Shown here: one piece after another, positions 42,718 to 52,312 of the stretch
How the letters are laid out: each line of letters begins with the position of its first letter
How positions within the stretch are numbered: position 1 is the stretch's first letter
Source: Thermoanaerobaculum sp.
GTDB lineage: Bacteria; Acidobacteriota; Thermoanaerobaculia; Multivoradales; UBA5704
Reading direction: 5' to 3'
Assembly (NCBI GenBank): GCA_021154885.1
Contig: JAJKHS010000053.1
Location: forward strand, 53,931 to 117,930
DNA length: 64,000 nt
Made by a program: the position numbers and the translations under genes
The notes under the pieces: generated by a model
The model's input: only the letters and a program-made list of their open reading frames with translations
What the model was told of the DNA's origin: nothing
Database searches by the model: none

Positions 42718-43146
42718 ATGGACCACACCATCGTAGTGACCCTGAACAACTCTACCACGCCCCCCACTGTACGTGTGTATCCTAATCCCTTGCTGGGCTA
42801 CCAGCCTCCCGTCTTAGGCCTTGGAGACACTATAGTCTGGATCTTTGACGAGAGTGCGAGAGGAAGGGACCTGCAGCCGTTGTTCGTGCAAGTCTTGGAC
42901 TTGGTCGACCCGAGTGCCACATATAGACCTTGCAATCCCCTAGGCCCCCTTTACAGTCTTGAGCTAGTGCCAGACGGCGTCAAGGGTACCGTTCGCTGGT
43001 ACGTACAGGACCCTAATCAAAGGACGCGATTCTTCTATCAATTCCTCGAAAAGGGCGTACCGCTCAATTGGGACCCCCGAGTGGATAAGGCGCCAGATCA
43101 AGTCGCTGGCGGTGGAATCGACGTTCCTGTGAAGCCGCCCACTTAA
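42718..43146 (+). CDS. hypothetical protein
   Basis: A 142-residue acidic, beta-rich protein without signal peptide: HTIVVTLNNSTTPPTVRVYP, LGDTIVWIFDESARGRDLQP, and VKGTVRWYVQDPNQRTRFFY. The pattern (uninterrupted strands, a GDTIVW turn) recalls cupredoxin-like folds, but no copper ligands are seen. The base composition is lower in GC than its neighbours and codons such as CTA and ATA occur, which may indicate recent acquisition. ATG 42718 follows ATAGGAGAAATCAC. Confidence 0.6.
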   Translation: MDHTIVVTLNNSTTPPTVRVYPNPLLGYQPPVLGLGDTIVWIFDESARGRDLQPLFVQVLDLVDPSATYRPCNPLGPLYSLELVPDGVKGTVRWYVQDPNQRTRFFYQFLEKGVPLNWDPRVDKAPDQVAGGGIDVPVKPPT

Positions 43147-43185
43147 GCGGAGGCAGTCAGCCAGGTAGGGATAAGTGCTTGTCGG

Positions 43186-45939
43186 TTAACCTGCGGCTTT
43201 GCGGGTCGGGCGGGAGGCAAGAAGGGCCTGGAAGTCCGGGTCGTTCTTGAGGGAGTGGAACTCGGGGATCGTGAACCACTCCCGCCTGATACCCTTCTTG
43301 AGAGCCCGCTCGGCGTAGAAGAGGGCCGACCGGCGCTCTCCCAGGAGCGCATAGAACTGGGCAGCCTGGTTGAGAACCTGGAGATCTTCCGGCATCTGCT
43401 TGAGCACCTGCTCGGCGAGGCGGGTCGCGTTTTCACGCTGGCCCAGGCGCGCGAGGCACTGGGCGTGCAGCATGCGGATGCGATCATCGGGTGGGCTCGG
43501 CGCGGCCGCGATCTCTTTCGCCAAGGTTTGGTAAAGGCGCCGTGCTTGCGCCTTTTCTCCTTGGGCCTCAAGAGCGGTGGCGAGATTGAAGCGGGTCAAG
43601 AGGTGATCGGGCTCTTGAAGGAGAGCCCTGCGATCGGCTTCGGCAGCCCCAGTATAGTCATGGAGAAGGTAGCGGACAAAGCCGAGGTTCGAAAGGTATG
43701 GCCGCGCCGGCCGGGTGGCGATCAGTTCTTCGTAGAGGGCTGCGGCGCGCTTGAGATCTCCAGAGGAGACCTCAAGCATCGCCAGGTTCTCCCGCACGTG
43801 TTGATTGTCAGGCTGCTCCTCCAGGAGAGCTCCGAGACGACGGCGGGCGCTGTCGCTCTCGCCCATGCGGACCTCCAACGTTGCCAGTTCCACGATCGAG
43901 CGCCAGGTGGGACGCCGATCGGCGACTTCCTGCCGGAGATGGTGGGCCTTTTCCAATTCTCCCCGCGCCTCCAGCAGGTCTGCCTCGCCGCTTTGCACTC
44001 GAGCGTCCCCGGGAGCCAGATCGGAAAGTTGTGCCAGCGTCGCTCGCGCTTGATCGAGCCGGCGCCCCTCCACCTCGGCACGGAGCCGGGTGATTAGCGG
44101 TCGTGGATCGTGGGGTGCAAGCTCTTGGGCTCGCGTCACATAGGCGAGGGCACCATCAAAGTTTCGTTGTACGCGAGCGATATCTGCGGCGAGAAGATAG
44201 CCGCCTAGAAGATCGGGAGAGGTCCGTAGCAGCGCATCGAGCTGAAAGAGCTCTTCGGTTCCGAGGCGCTCGCCACCGTCGGACCGGTGCTCGAGCTTCA
44301 CGTATGCGCCATAGTCTTGGGGCCTCACCTTGCCGCCGGACGCCTCCAGGCGGGAACGATGGTCGGGATAAATCGGCCGCAGGTGGACCCGCACTCCCTC
44401 GGTGAGCTGAAGGGCATTCTCAATACCGGACTGAACGTCAAAGGTTCCAGCGGTGGCAAGGACCTCACCTCCCCGCTTGCGGAGGCGGTGCAGGGTCACC
44501 TGACACCAATGTCCCTGGCAGTTGACGCGGGATTGCAGCACCTCGTCCGCCTCGGCGGAGCGTAGCCTCTCCACCTCGGAACCGCTCTTTTCGTCCCACT
44601 CCGGTGGATCTAGGGGTTGCAGGCCCTCGAGGGAGATGAGGGTGGCGAGGGCGGCCTCCACGACCTCGGAGCCGACGAAAGCCGCCTCCGGATCATTCCC
44701 TGCCAAGGACACGACCGGGCGTAGGATCGCCACCTTCACCGTAGGCGCTGTCGCCGGGTGCCAGGGCAGCCAGCCGCGGGCGAATACGAGGAGCCCGAGG
44801 AGCACCAGCAACCCGGCGGTGAGCGCGGCCCAGAGCGTCCTTTTCCTGCGCAGGCGACGGAACACCGGCAACGCGGCCGGCGCCGACCCCGCCTCGAGGT
44901 CTGCCAAGAGCTCCGCGGCAGCCTGGTAGCGGTCCTCGGGTCGCTTGGCCAGCGCTTTCGCGACGGTCCGGGCCAGCGCCGGCGGCACCTCCGGCCGAAT
45001 GCGGTCGAGGGGCTCGGGCTCGCGGTTCAGGATCGAAAATAGGATCGCCTGATCGTCATCCGCCGCAAACGGCCGCCGGCCGGCGAGCATCTCGTAGAGC
45101 AATGCGCCCAAGGCCCAGAGATCCGTGCGGCCGTCCACCAATTCGCCTCGGGCCTGCTCGGGAGACATGTAGGCCGGCGTCCCCGGCGAGTCTCCCGTGC
45201 GGGTCAGGGAGGTGTCGCCTTTGACTTTGGCGATGCCGAAGTCGAGGACCTTGACCTGGCCTGCGCGATGGATCATCACGTTGGCCGGCTTGACGTCGCG
45301 ATGGACGATGCCGGCGCCGTGGGCCCTTGCCAGGGCGCGAGCCACCTGGATCGCCACCAGCCGGGCTTCGGCGATAGGCAACGGTCCTCTTTGCAACCTT
45401 TCCTTGAGGGTCTCGCCCTCGTAGAACGCCATGACAAGGTACAGCCGCCCCTCGCTTTCGCCGATGTCGTGGACGGTGCAGATGTTGGGGTCGTCGAGCG
45501 CCGAGACGGCCCGCGCCTCGCGCAGGAGGCGCTGTTTCGCGGTGGGGTCGCGGCTGAGCTCCGGCGGCAGGAGCTTGATCGCCACCCGGCGACGGAGACG
45601 GGCGTCCGCGGCCTCATAGACCACACCCATGCCTCCGGAGCCGATGCAGCGGACCAGCCGGTAGGGTCCGAGCTCGCGTCCCACCAGGTCCTCCCCTGGC
45701 ATTTCGCAGGAGTCCGTCAGGAGGGCGGCGGCGACGTCGCGAATCGGTGTGGCGAGGAAGCCGCCCGCCTCCGCATCGGCCGCCAGCAGGTCTTCCACCC
45801 GCGCGCGGAGCTCCGGATTGCCGCCGCAGGCCCCATCGAGAAACGCGCGACGCTCTCCGGCTGGGAGCTCGAGCGCCTCGTCGAGGAGGGCCTCGATCTG
45901 TCGCCAGCGCTCGGGGTCCGTCGGCAGGTCGGGTCTCAT
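43186..45939 (-). CDS. Ser/Thr protein kinase with C-terminal TPRs (PknB-like)
   Basis: A 917-residue membrane receptor kinase. Residues 1-85 are a helical N-terminus. The kinase domain (about 90-355) shows GPYRLVRCIGSGGMGVVYEA, VAIKLLPPEL (ATP Lys), HRDVKPANVMIH (catalytic Asp), VKVLDFGIAKV and GTPAYMSPEQARGELVDGRT. A single membrane helix (LWAALTAGLLVLLGLLVFA, about 375) leads to an outer region and TPRs (about 560-900) such as LPEDLQVLNQAAQFYALLGE-like helices. Its ATG overlaps the stop of an ECF sigma gene (ATGA). The architecture is typical of Acidobacteriota sigma/kinase pairs. Confidence 0.9.
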   Translation of the reverse strand: MRPDLPTDPERWRQIEALLDEALELPAGERRAFLDGACGGNPELRARVEDLLAADAEAGGFLATPIRDVAAALLTDSCEMPGEDLVGRELGPYRLVRCIGSGGMGVVYEAADARLRRRVAIKLLPPELSRDPTAKQRLLREARAVSALDDPNICTVHDIGESEGRLYLVMAFYEGETLKERLQRGPLPIAEARLVAIQVARALARAHGAGIVHRDVKPANVMIHRAGQVKVLDFGIAKVKGDTSLTRTGDSPGTPAYMSPEQARGELVDGRTDLWALGALLYEMLAGRRPFAADDDQAILFSILNREPEPLDRIRPEVPPALARTVAKALAKRPEDRYQAAAELLADLEAGSAPAALPVFRRLRRKRTLWAALTAGLLVLLGLLVFARGWLPWHPATAPTVKVAILRPVVSLAGNDPEAAFVGSEVVEAALATLISLEGLQPLDPPEWDEKSGSEVERLRSAEADEVLQSRVNCQGHWCQVTLHRLRKRGGEVLATAGTFDVQSGIENALQLTEGVRVHLRPIYPDHRSRLEASGGKVRPQDYGAYVKLEHRSDGGERLGTEELFQLDALLRTSPDLLGGYLLAADIARVQRNFDGALAYVTRAQELAPHDPRPLITRLRAEVEGRRLDQARATLAQLSDLAPGDARVQSGEADLLEARGELEKAHHLRQEVADRRPTWRSIVELATLEVRMGESDSARRRLGALLEEQPDNQHVRENLAMLEVSSGDLKRAAALYEELIATRPARPYLSNLGFVRYLLHDYTGAAEADRRALLQEPDHLLTRFNLATALEAQGEKAQARRLYQTLAKEIAAAPSPPDDRIRMLHAQCLARLGQRENATRLAEQVLKQMPEDLQVLNQAAQFYALLGERRSALFYAERALKKGIRREWFTIPEFHSLKNDPDFQALLASRPTRKAAG

Positions 45940-46541
45940 CCCGCGGTCCGTTCGCGCAAAGCGTCGAAGAGGAAGGCCCGGGCCTTGCGCCAGTCGCGTC
46001 TCACCGTCCGCTCGGAGGTGCCCAGAGTCTGGGCGGTCTCCTCTTCCGTCAACCCGGCGAAGAACCGCAACTCCACGAGACGGCTCAGCCGCTCGTTGCG
46101 CGCTGCCAGGGAGGTGAGGGCTGCATCCAGGGCGAGGATCTCGACGGCGCGAGAGTCCGCATCCGGCTCCTGCCGGCCGGGCAGCTCGTCGAGTGGGATC
46201 CGCAGACCCTCGCCGCCGCGCTTCTTGGCCGCACGGCGGCGCGCGGCGTCGACCAGGATGTGGCGCATGGCAATTCCCGCCACGGAGAGGAAGTGGGCCC
46301 GGTCCTGCCAGGAAGCGCCGGCCTGATCGACCAGCTTGAGATAGGCCTCGTGCACCAGGGCCGTGGTGGCGAGCGTCTGGCCCGGGCGCCAGCGCCGGAG
46401 CTGGCGATGGGCCACGGCGCGCAACTCCCCATAGATGAGGGTCATCAGCCGGTCCCTGGCGCCGGCGTCCCCCTGGCGGGCCGCTGTCAGGATCTGCGTC
46501 ACCTCCCCTGGGGCTGTTGGGTCCTGTCCGCTCTGGAGCAC
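45936..46541 (-). CDS. ECF-type sigma factor coupled to the kinase
   Basis: A 201-residue sigma factor of the ECF-like type common in Acidobacteriota and Planctomycetes. Region 2: LATTALVHEAYLKLVDQ and FLSVAGIAMRHILVDAARRR. Region 4: LRFFAGLTEEETAQTLGTSE with ERTVRRDWRKARAFLF. Start is GTG at 46541, as no ATG fits. It overlaps the kinase ATG by 4 bp, implying that the kinase controls sigma activity. A weak promoter-like TTGAAA / TAACCT with 17-nt spacing lies at 46609-46581. Confidence 0.88.
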   Translation of the reverse strand: MLQSGQDPTAPGEVTQILTAARQGDAGARDRLMTLIYGELRAVAHRQLRRWRPGQTLATTALVHEAYLKLVDQAGASWQDRAHFLSVAGIAMRHILVDAARRRAAKKRGGEGLRIPLDELPGRQEPDADSRAVEILALDAALTSLAARNERLSRLVELRFFAGLTEEETAQTLGTSERTVRRDWRKARAFLFDALRERTAG

Positions 46542-46700
46542 CTGTACCCCCTGCCTTCTTGCAAGTCCTGATTTCCAAACAGGTTACCTCTCATTGGGCG
46601 GGATTTCAAGCCGCCGCGGGGAAAACGGGGTGTCCGCTTTTCCGGCGGATCTGCGTGCATCCAGGTGAAGGAACAGGTCGGACCTTGAAAGGAGGATGAC

Positions 46701-47789
46701 ATGAGACTCTTAGTTCCAGCGTTTCTCTGCTTGGCGGTTCTTCTCTTTGGCAGCTCTGTCTGGGGGCAGACTCCGGAGGAAAAGGACTCGGCCTCGTACT
46801 TCGGTTTGGAAGAGGACCTACTGCGCAAATCCGATGATCCAGCCCTGAGGTCTACGCATGCCGGGGCCCGACCGGCATTAATCCTGGAGACGACAAAGGA
46901 TGGGGACACGCGGGTCAAGGCGCGCGTGGGGGTAGAATTCGGCAAGGACCGCGTCCTAGACCTGCAGGTGGAGAGCCCCCGGAACAAGACGTCCGAGCGG
47001 ACGACCCTCGCCACTCCGGATGGGCTGACCAACTCGACCACCGCGGAGGTCGGTTTGACCTGGGTTCTGTGGAAGCCTGAGGAGTACGCTACGGCCATGC
47101 TCAAAGATCTTCGAAACACCCAAGAATCCACCAAGCTCTTGGCGGACTGGAAATCGCGAACCGAACCCTACAGAAGCCGTGGATTCCCAAGGCCCTCCGC
47201 TAGAGCCGTGCTCGGGGACGACGGTTATGAAGCGGCTTTGAAAGCCTCAGAAAAGGCCTTGAAAGGTTGGATTCCCGTCTTCCTGACGGTGCGAGCGAAA
47301 GCGGGCCCGGAGGAATTCCGATTCGTGGACGCCTCAACTCTTGCGGCCGGCAAGGAATCTCACACCAATCGACTCTTCACAGCCTCCGCGGGAGCGTACC
47401 TTCAGGGCAGCTTCTACACTTCGCTGAGCTACAGCCGCGGCACGGCTTTCACGGCCGGGCAGACGAAGGATCTCTGCACTCCATTCGGAGCCATCAACGC
47501 CCTCGAATGCAGGAGTGTTACCGTCGGCCCACCGGCCGAGGCGAAGACCGAGGCCCTCAACTTCGAGATCCGCAGGATGTTCAGGATCTTTGGCCTGGCC
47601 GGGCGATTGACCCGCGATCTCAAGAACCACGTCACGGAGGTCGAGGTGCCGATCTACTTTCAGCGGAGCATGGGCATGTCCGAGATGGAGCTGAACGGCG
47701 GAATCTCCGTCAAGTGGCGGTCGGACACCAGGGATTACGCGCTGACCGCTTTCATCGGGCCTGCTCTCTCGACGGTCTTTCGAAGGTAG
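46701..47789 (+). CDS. exported hypothetical protein, possible beta-barrel
   Basis: A 362-residue exported protein. A signal peptide (VPAFLCLAVLLFGSSVWG) is followed by a charged region and, from about residue 200, long alternating strands (FTASAGAYLQGSFYTSLSYS, VEVPIYFQRSMGMSEMELNG, DYALTAFIGPALSTVF) that look like outer-membrane barrel strands, though the C-terminus is not the usual Phe. The ATG at 46701 follows AAAGGAGGATGAC. It is followed after 94 bp by the frameshifted heme lipoprotein. Confidence 0.65.
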   Translation: MRLLVPAFLCLAVLLFGSSVWGQTPEEKDSASYFGLEEDLLRKSDDPALRSTHAGARPALILETTKDGDTRVKARVGVEFGKDRVLDLQVESPRNKTSERTTLATPDGLTNSTTAEVGLTWVLWKPEEYATAMLKDLRNTQESTKLLADWKSRTEPYRSRGFPRPSARAVLGDDGYEAALKASEKALKGWIPVFLTVRAKAGPEEFRFVDASTLAAGKESHTNRLFTASAGAYLQGSFYTSLSYSRGTAFTAGQTKDLCTPFGAINALECRSVTVGPPAEAKTEALNFEIRRMFRIFGLAGRLTRDLKNHVTEVEVPIYFQRSMGMSEMELNGGISVKWRSDTRDYALTAFIGPALSTVFRR

Positions 47790-47883
47790 GATTTGGCTTC
47801 AACTACATGTCTCATACCAGACCATCCCGGACTCCTCGGCAAAGGTTCTTTCGCGACCGCTCGTTGAAGAAGGAGGGAGAAAG

Positions 47884-48711
47884 ATGAGGCTCAGATGCTA
47901 TTGCCTTTCTCGTGTCCGCTTGGTGTTACCCTATTTAGCTCGCTTGGCTCCTTTGCTCCTGTTCGCGTTTCCTGTAGTGGGTTGCCGGGCAAGCGAGCAG
48001 CCTCTGCCCGCCTCCACAGCGCAAGAGGCTGCTCTCGGAGGAGAGATCCAGGGCATCCTATACGCCGACCTAGGTACCGGAACGGAGAACGCCATCGCCT
48101 TGCCGGGTTTGGAGGTCCTCCTCAAACCGGCCGGAAGCGAGAGGGTGATCGACAAAGTCTCCTCGGATCTTCACGGCAGGTTCGTCTTACCTCGACAGAG
48201 GCAGGGGAGCTATCGGATCTGCTGGCAGGGCGAGGGATGGGTCTCGCAATGTCTTCCGGAACCCCTCGTGCTCGGTGAGCACGGCCACTATGCGGACCTG
48301 ATTGTCGTCAAACCGAACCCCCGGCCAGGCTCGGGAGTACTCTCGGGCCGCATCACCCTCGCGGACGGCACGTCACCGGTCTTTGAGGATACGTTCTTCG
48401 CTATTAAGGAGATTCCGCAGGTCCACCTTGAGGGCGACGACAGGCCGATCCCGGTCAACATCGCCGGCCAATTCGTGATCCCAGGGGTGCCCACCACAGG
48501 ACCATCTCTTCGAGTCCAACTGGACCGAGAGACGCTCAAGCCTTCTTTGAAAACCGAAGCTCTCGACTTCCGAGGCACCACTCCGGTCGTGCTGACCTCG
48601 CCGAATCACAGACCGTTGATCAACTCGGTGACAGCGCTTCTGGAAGGAAAACCGGTCGGTGCGGTCCGGCCGGGGCAGACCGTGGAGGTGAAGGCCCGAG
48701 ATAAAGGATGA
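47884..48711 (+). CDS. surface lipoprotein, N-terminal part of a frameshifted gene
   Basis: A 275-residue 5' part of a larger gene. It has a lipoprotein signal (LLLFAFPVVGCRA with lipobox Cys) and beta-rich carboxypeptidase-regulatory-like repeats: EVLLKPAGSERVIDKVSSDL, HGRFVLPRQRQGSYRI. The frame ends abruptly at 48711 inside an Ig-like domain (VKARDKG, stop). Removing one A of the AAA run at about 48703-48705 restores K-D-E-D-G-D-A and joins the next frame. A sequencing indel or recent mutation is likely. ATG 47884 follows AAGGAGGGAGAAAG. Confidence 0.65.
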   Translation: MRLRCYCLSRVRLVLPYLARLAPLLLFAFPVVGCRASEQPLPASTAQEAALGGEIQGILYADLGTGTENAIALPGLEVLLKPAGSERVIDKVSSDLHGRFVLPRQRQGSYRICWQGEGWVSQCLPEPLVLGEHGHYADLIVVKPNPRPGSGVLSGRITLADGTSPVFEDTFFAIKEIPQVHLEGDDRPIPVNIAGQFVIPGVPTTGPSLRVQLDRETLKPSLKTEALDFRGTTPVVLTSPNHRPLINSVTALLEGKPVGAVRPGQTVEVKARDKG

Positions 48712-48742
48712 GGACGGAGACGCTCCCCGGTTCCGCTGGGCT

Positions 48743-50017
48743 GTGGGAGGCGGTTCGGGAACCCTGACCCAGGCAGAAGAGGAGACCGCCCGGTGGACCT
48801 TACCGAAGACACCTGGTATTCATGCTGTCCACGTCCTGGTTCGCGACGAGAGGGGAGGATTTGCCCAGGGTAGCGTCCATGTGCGGGTGACGGAGTCGGA
48901 AAGTGAGATTTTGGCGGCGACAGGCGCAGCACCGACTTGTAGGCCTGTGCAACTCTGCGCGGGCTGCCCCCAATGGTCAGGCTACCCGGGGAGCAAGTTT
49001 CTAACCTTTGCTGGAACCGGAAGCGACCAGGGCGCTAGGGATTACTACGCCGCTGTCGATCCTCAAAGCAAGCGGAAAACCTTGGGGACATGGTGGACCG
49101 TCAATGGCTTCGGCAGCGGCGGCGCCGGTGGCGTGCGCGCGTCTTACCTGAACAACAACGATCTCGGGTTCGGGCGCGATATGCATTGTATCCAGAAAGG
49201 GCAAGACTTGGCCTGCTACGTCACGAACTATGGCTGTCCCGATCAGGACCCGAAGAACGCCGACCTCGCCGCAGCGGCGAACCCTGCGGATCGCGTGGCG
49301 ACCGTCACCATGGAGTATTCGGCCGTCGAGGGGCAGGACCCGAAGCGCCGGATCGTGAAGTTCTTCGTCTACAAAGGAGGTACGATAGATTCGCCACTAA
49401 TTACCAGCGCCGACCTCGATGGCTTCGGCGACAAGAACGTTCCGCAGCTCTGTCTCAACTGTCATGGCGGGCAGTATTCGCCGAGTGGGAAACCGAGCAT
49501 AGACGACATCGACATGAAGTCCAGCTTCCGGGAGTTCGACCTTCCGAGCTTCCGCTATACCAGCGGGCGAGATTTCACCAAGTTGACGCCACAGGAGCTG
49601 GATACCTTCAAAGCTCTAAATGACGTGGTCGTGGCCAGCCAACCATCCGACCCGATCAAGCAACTCATCGCAGGTTGGTATGCGGGAGGTGGCAGCACAT
49701 TCAACGACAAGTTCGTTCCTGCTCAGTGGATCGACGCCGCGAATCCGCTCAAGCAGCAGCTCTATCTGGGAGCTGTGGCTCAAAGTTGCCGGACCTGCCA
49801 CGTGGCTTTCCGCGGTGGAGACATCGATTGGAGCACTTATTCCCAGTTCCAACGGCGCCGGAGCATCATCAATCTTTATGTATGTGGCAGCTCCAAGATC
49901 ATGCCCCACGCCGCAATCACTTACATCAACTTCTGGGGCAGCCGTTCGCCGTCATTGCCGAACCAACTCGCGCAGTTTAAGGCGTCCGATTGGACGGCGT
50001 TCGGAACCTGCAAGTGA
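48743..50017 (+). CDS. C-terminal, CxxCH-containing part of the frameshifted surface protein
   Basis: A 424-residue remainder read from GTG 48743. It begins inside an Ig/PKD-like domain (GGGSGTLTQAEEETARWTLP) and continues into a domain with two heme-type motifs, CLNCHGGQ (about residue 238) and CRTCHVAF (about 347). A CRPVQLCAGCPQWSGY segment precedes them. Its natural start is the frame of 47884; only the one-base shift near 48704 separates them. The full protein would be about 710 residues: an outer-surface lipoprotein carrying probable c-hemes. Confidence 0.65.
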   Translation: MGGGSGTLTQAEEETARWTLPKTPGIHAVHVLVRDERGGFAQGSVHVRVTESESEILAATGAAPTCRPVQLCAGCPQWSGYPGSKFLTFAGTGSDQGARDYYAAVDPQSKRKTLGTWWTVNGFGSGGAGGVRASYLNNNDLGFGRDMHCIQKGQDLACYVTNYGCPDQDPKNADLAAAANPADRVATVTMEYSAVEGQDPKRRIVKFFVYKGGTIDSPLITSADLDGFGDKNVPQLCLNCHGGQYSPSGKPSIDDIDMKSSFREFDLPSFRYTSGRDFTKLTPQELDTFKALNDVVVASQPSDPIKQLIAGWYAGGGSTFNDKFVPAQWIDAANPLKQQLYLGAVAQSCRTCHVAFRGGDIDWSTYSQFQRRRSIINLYVCGSSKIMPHAAITYINFWGSRSPSLPNQLAQFKASDWTAFGTCK

Positions 50018-50026
50018 GGTCCTCCT

Positions 50027-50060
50027 GAGCAACGGCAGGCTCGAGCGCCTGCTGTTGCTC
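50027..50060. terminator. bidirectional hairpin terminator
   Basis: GAGCAACGGCAGGC (50027-50040) pairs with GCCTGCTGTTGCTC (50047-50060), a 14-bp stem with one G-T wobble and a 6-nt loop, between convergent genes. Confidence 0.55.
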
Positions 50061-50091
50061 ATCACTGGGCGGTCCTTCGCCGGACGTGCGA

Positions 50092-52057
50092 TCAGTTACA
50101 GGAGATGGTGCTGCCGCTCGGCGGATTGCAGAGCGGACGATTCGACGGCGGAGGGAAGCTGTTGGTATTGCGAATCACCAGCGCCCAGTCCTCCGTCGTC
50201 TTCGGACGGTTGAAGGTGTAGGGGCCGCTGCCGCTCGCCGTCGCCGTGCAGTAGCACGAGCGGGAGGGATCGAACCATTCGGTGCTCCAAGGGGCGCCGA
50301 GAGCGGTGCTGAAGCTCGCGAGATCCGAAAGGTCGAGCTGGATGGAGCTGTCATCCGGCAGGAAGGCGACGGCGAAAAGTCCGTTGCTGTCCCGCGCGTA
50401 CACGCGCAGCCGTTCCGGCGCCAGGGTCGCCTGGTCCGAGTTTTTGATATGGCTGCAGGTGCTGGTCCAGGGCTGGCAGTCGGGCACCAGCCGATTCCAG
50501 CGGAACGGTGCGAAGAGCTGTCCGATGGCCCCGATCTGCGTCGAGGAGGGAGCGGCGAGGCTGTCGTTGACCGAGTGCCCCGTAAAGTAACCATTCCAGT
50601 CCCAGGTGCCGGCGATGCCGTGAGTGAAGCCCGGGGCGCCTGAGAGCCACGAATAAAAGGCGGTCTGCCGGGCGCGGACGTCCGAGTAGAGAGCGTTCGG
50701 GCTGCTGAACTGATCGTAGATGGCCTCGCCGTTGATCAGCGGCTTGGTGGGAGCCGCGTCGTAGAGGGTGCGGGGGCGCTGGCGGGCGCGCTCGGTCAGG
50801 CAGACCACCTGGGTTTTGGGCGCCACGCAGTTGTCCCCCTGGCCGCTCTGGAAAAGTTGGAAGTCCAGCCACGATTCGTTCTGGAACTGGGCCAGCCAGT
50901 AGTCGGCGAGGCACTGGTTCGGCGGCGTGCCGTCGAGGCCGTCGCTGCAGCCGCCCCCCATGTGGTGGGTCACCAGCCGCCGTCAGCGGATCGCCGGCGC
51001 GCGGCGAGGCGTTGATCGTGGTGTTGAGCAGAATGGCGTCGCGGATCGCCGTGCCGACCTGGCGGGCCCGGCAGGCCTGATTGACCGCGGTGCCGGAAAC
51101 GCCGCCGCAGCCGGGTTCCGTGAAGGTCTTGCTGCGCCCCGGCAACTCGTCGAAACCGGGCGACAGCGCCGTGTAGTTGCCCGCCAGGCGCGCCGCGATC
51201 CAGCGCGCGTAGCCCTGGGAATCGGCCACCGCGGGCCAGTTGGTGGAGCCATCGACCCGCTTGAAGAGGCCGACGACGACCGCCAGCATTCCCTTGGCGT
51301 TGACGTCGTTGACGTGCGAGTCCCAGTAGTCCCAGTAGGCCTTGTTCGGCCAGCAGGCGCTGCTCGGCAGCACGGTGCCGGCGGGGCAGGCCGCGGAGCC
51401 GCCCGCGGTGGAGACGAAGGCCGGCCGGCCGGTGACGTCCGTGGTCGGCGCCAGCGGGGCGGCGGTCTGGATCACGGTAAAACCTTTCGATTGCCGGTTC
51501 GCCGTGTAGTTCTGCCAGGAGCTGAGGAACGAGAGGTAAGGCCCTGACCAGGAGGTGTCGCCGATCCACACGAACGGCGTCAGGGTCCCGGCGCCGCTGT
51601 AGACGAGGAAACGGTTGGCGAGACCCAGGCTGGAGGAGAGCCGCAGCGGGCCGAGCTGATAGAGGGCGAGCCCGGTGGCGTCGAGGCCGACGTTGATGGT
51701 GCGGTTGCTGGGGACCGTGAAGCTCGACGACGGCGCGCAGCCGGTGGCGTCGATCAGCGTCCAACTCCACGAGCCTGTTTCGTTGAAGGCGGCGCGAATC
51801 TGGAACTGGTCGGAGGTGGGGCTGAGCGGCTGATCCCAATAGCCGAGCCCGGTGTAGAGCTTGCCCGAGGGCGCGGTATATTGGACGCAAAGCCGCGTCG
51901 AGAGCCAGGCATTGGCATAGGAGACGGTGGAGGTGACGGTCTGACTCCATCGCTGCCCGCGAGCGATTGAAGTCTGGGCCGCCGCCCGCGAAGGCCACGC
52001 CAGCAAGGCGCAAGCGAGAAGAACCATGGGGACTGAGAGATGAAACGATCGGCGCAT
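50092..52057 (-). pseudogene. secreted DUF4038 (apiosidase-like) protein, frameshifted
   Basis: The N-terminal frame starts at ATG 52057 with a signal peptide (VPMVLLACALLAWPSRAAA). It then shows an Ig-like domain and a DUF4038/GH140-type barrel start: FVWIGDTSWSGPYLSFLSSW and SKGFTVIQTAAPL. At about 50975-50982 an extra G shifts the frame. The other frame (from GTG 50973) continues seamlessly with THHMGGGCSDGLDG, QNESWLDFQLFQSGQG, PLINGEAIYD and a C-terminal DUF5060-like beta region ending near 50092. Correcting one base gives a complete protein of about 654 residues. A polysaccharide-active enzyme is inferred from the family. Confidence 0.75.
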
Positions 52058-52312
52058 GGAGAAATCCTCCTGGGTGATTTACCTGTTGCCAGTCGAGCTC
52101 TCGCTCCTGGCATTTCGAACGTACCACTCCGCCTGCGTGCCCTGGGCATTTTTTGAAAGATCTTGCGGTTTCACCTGGAGATTGCGGAGGTCTGCTGCGG
52201 CTCCATTGGCTCCTCTGCAGTAACTTCCCGCCCGCTGGATCGCCTAAGGGTTTAGAGAAACCTGCGGAGCCCCGATCCCCGGGCACCCTCCGTACCGAGA
52301 GGAGCTTGTGTC

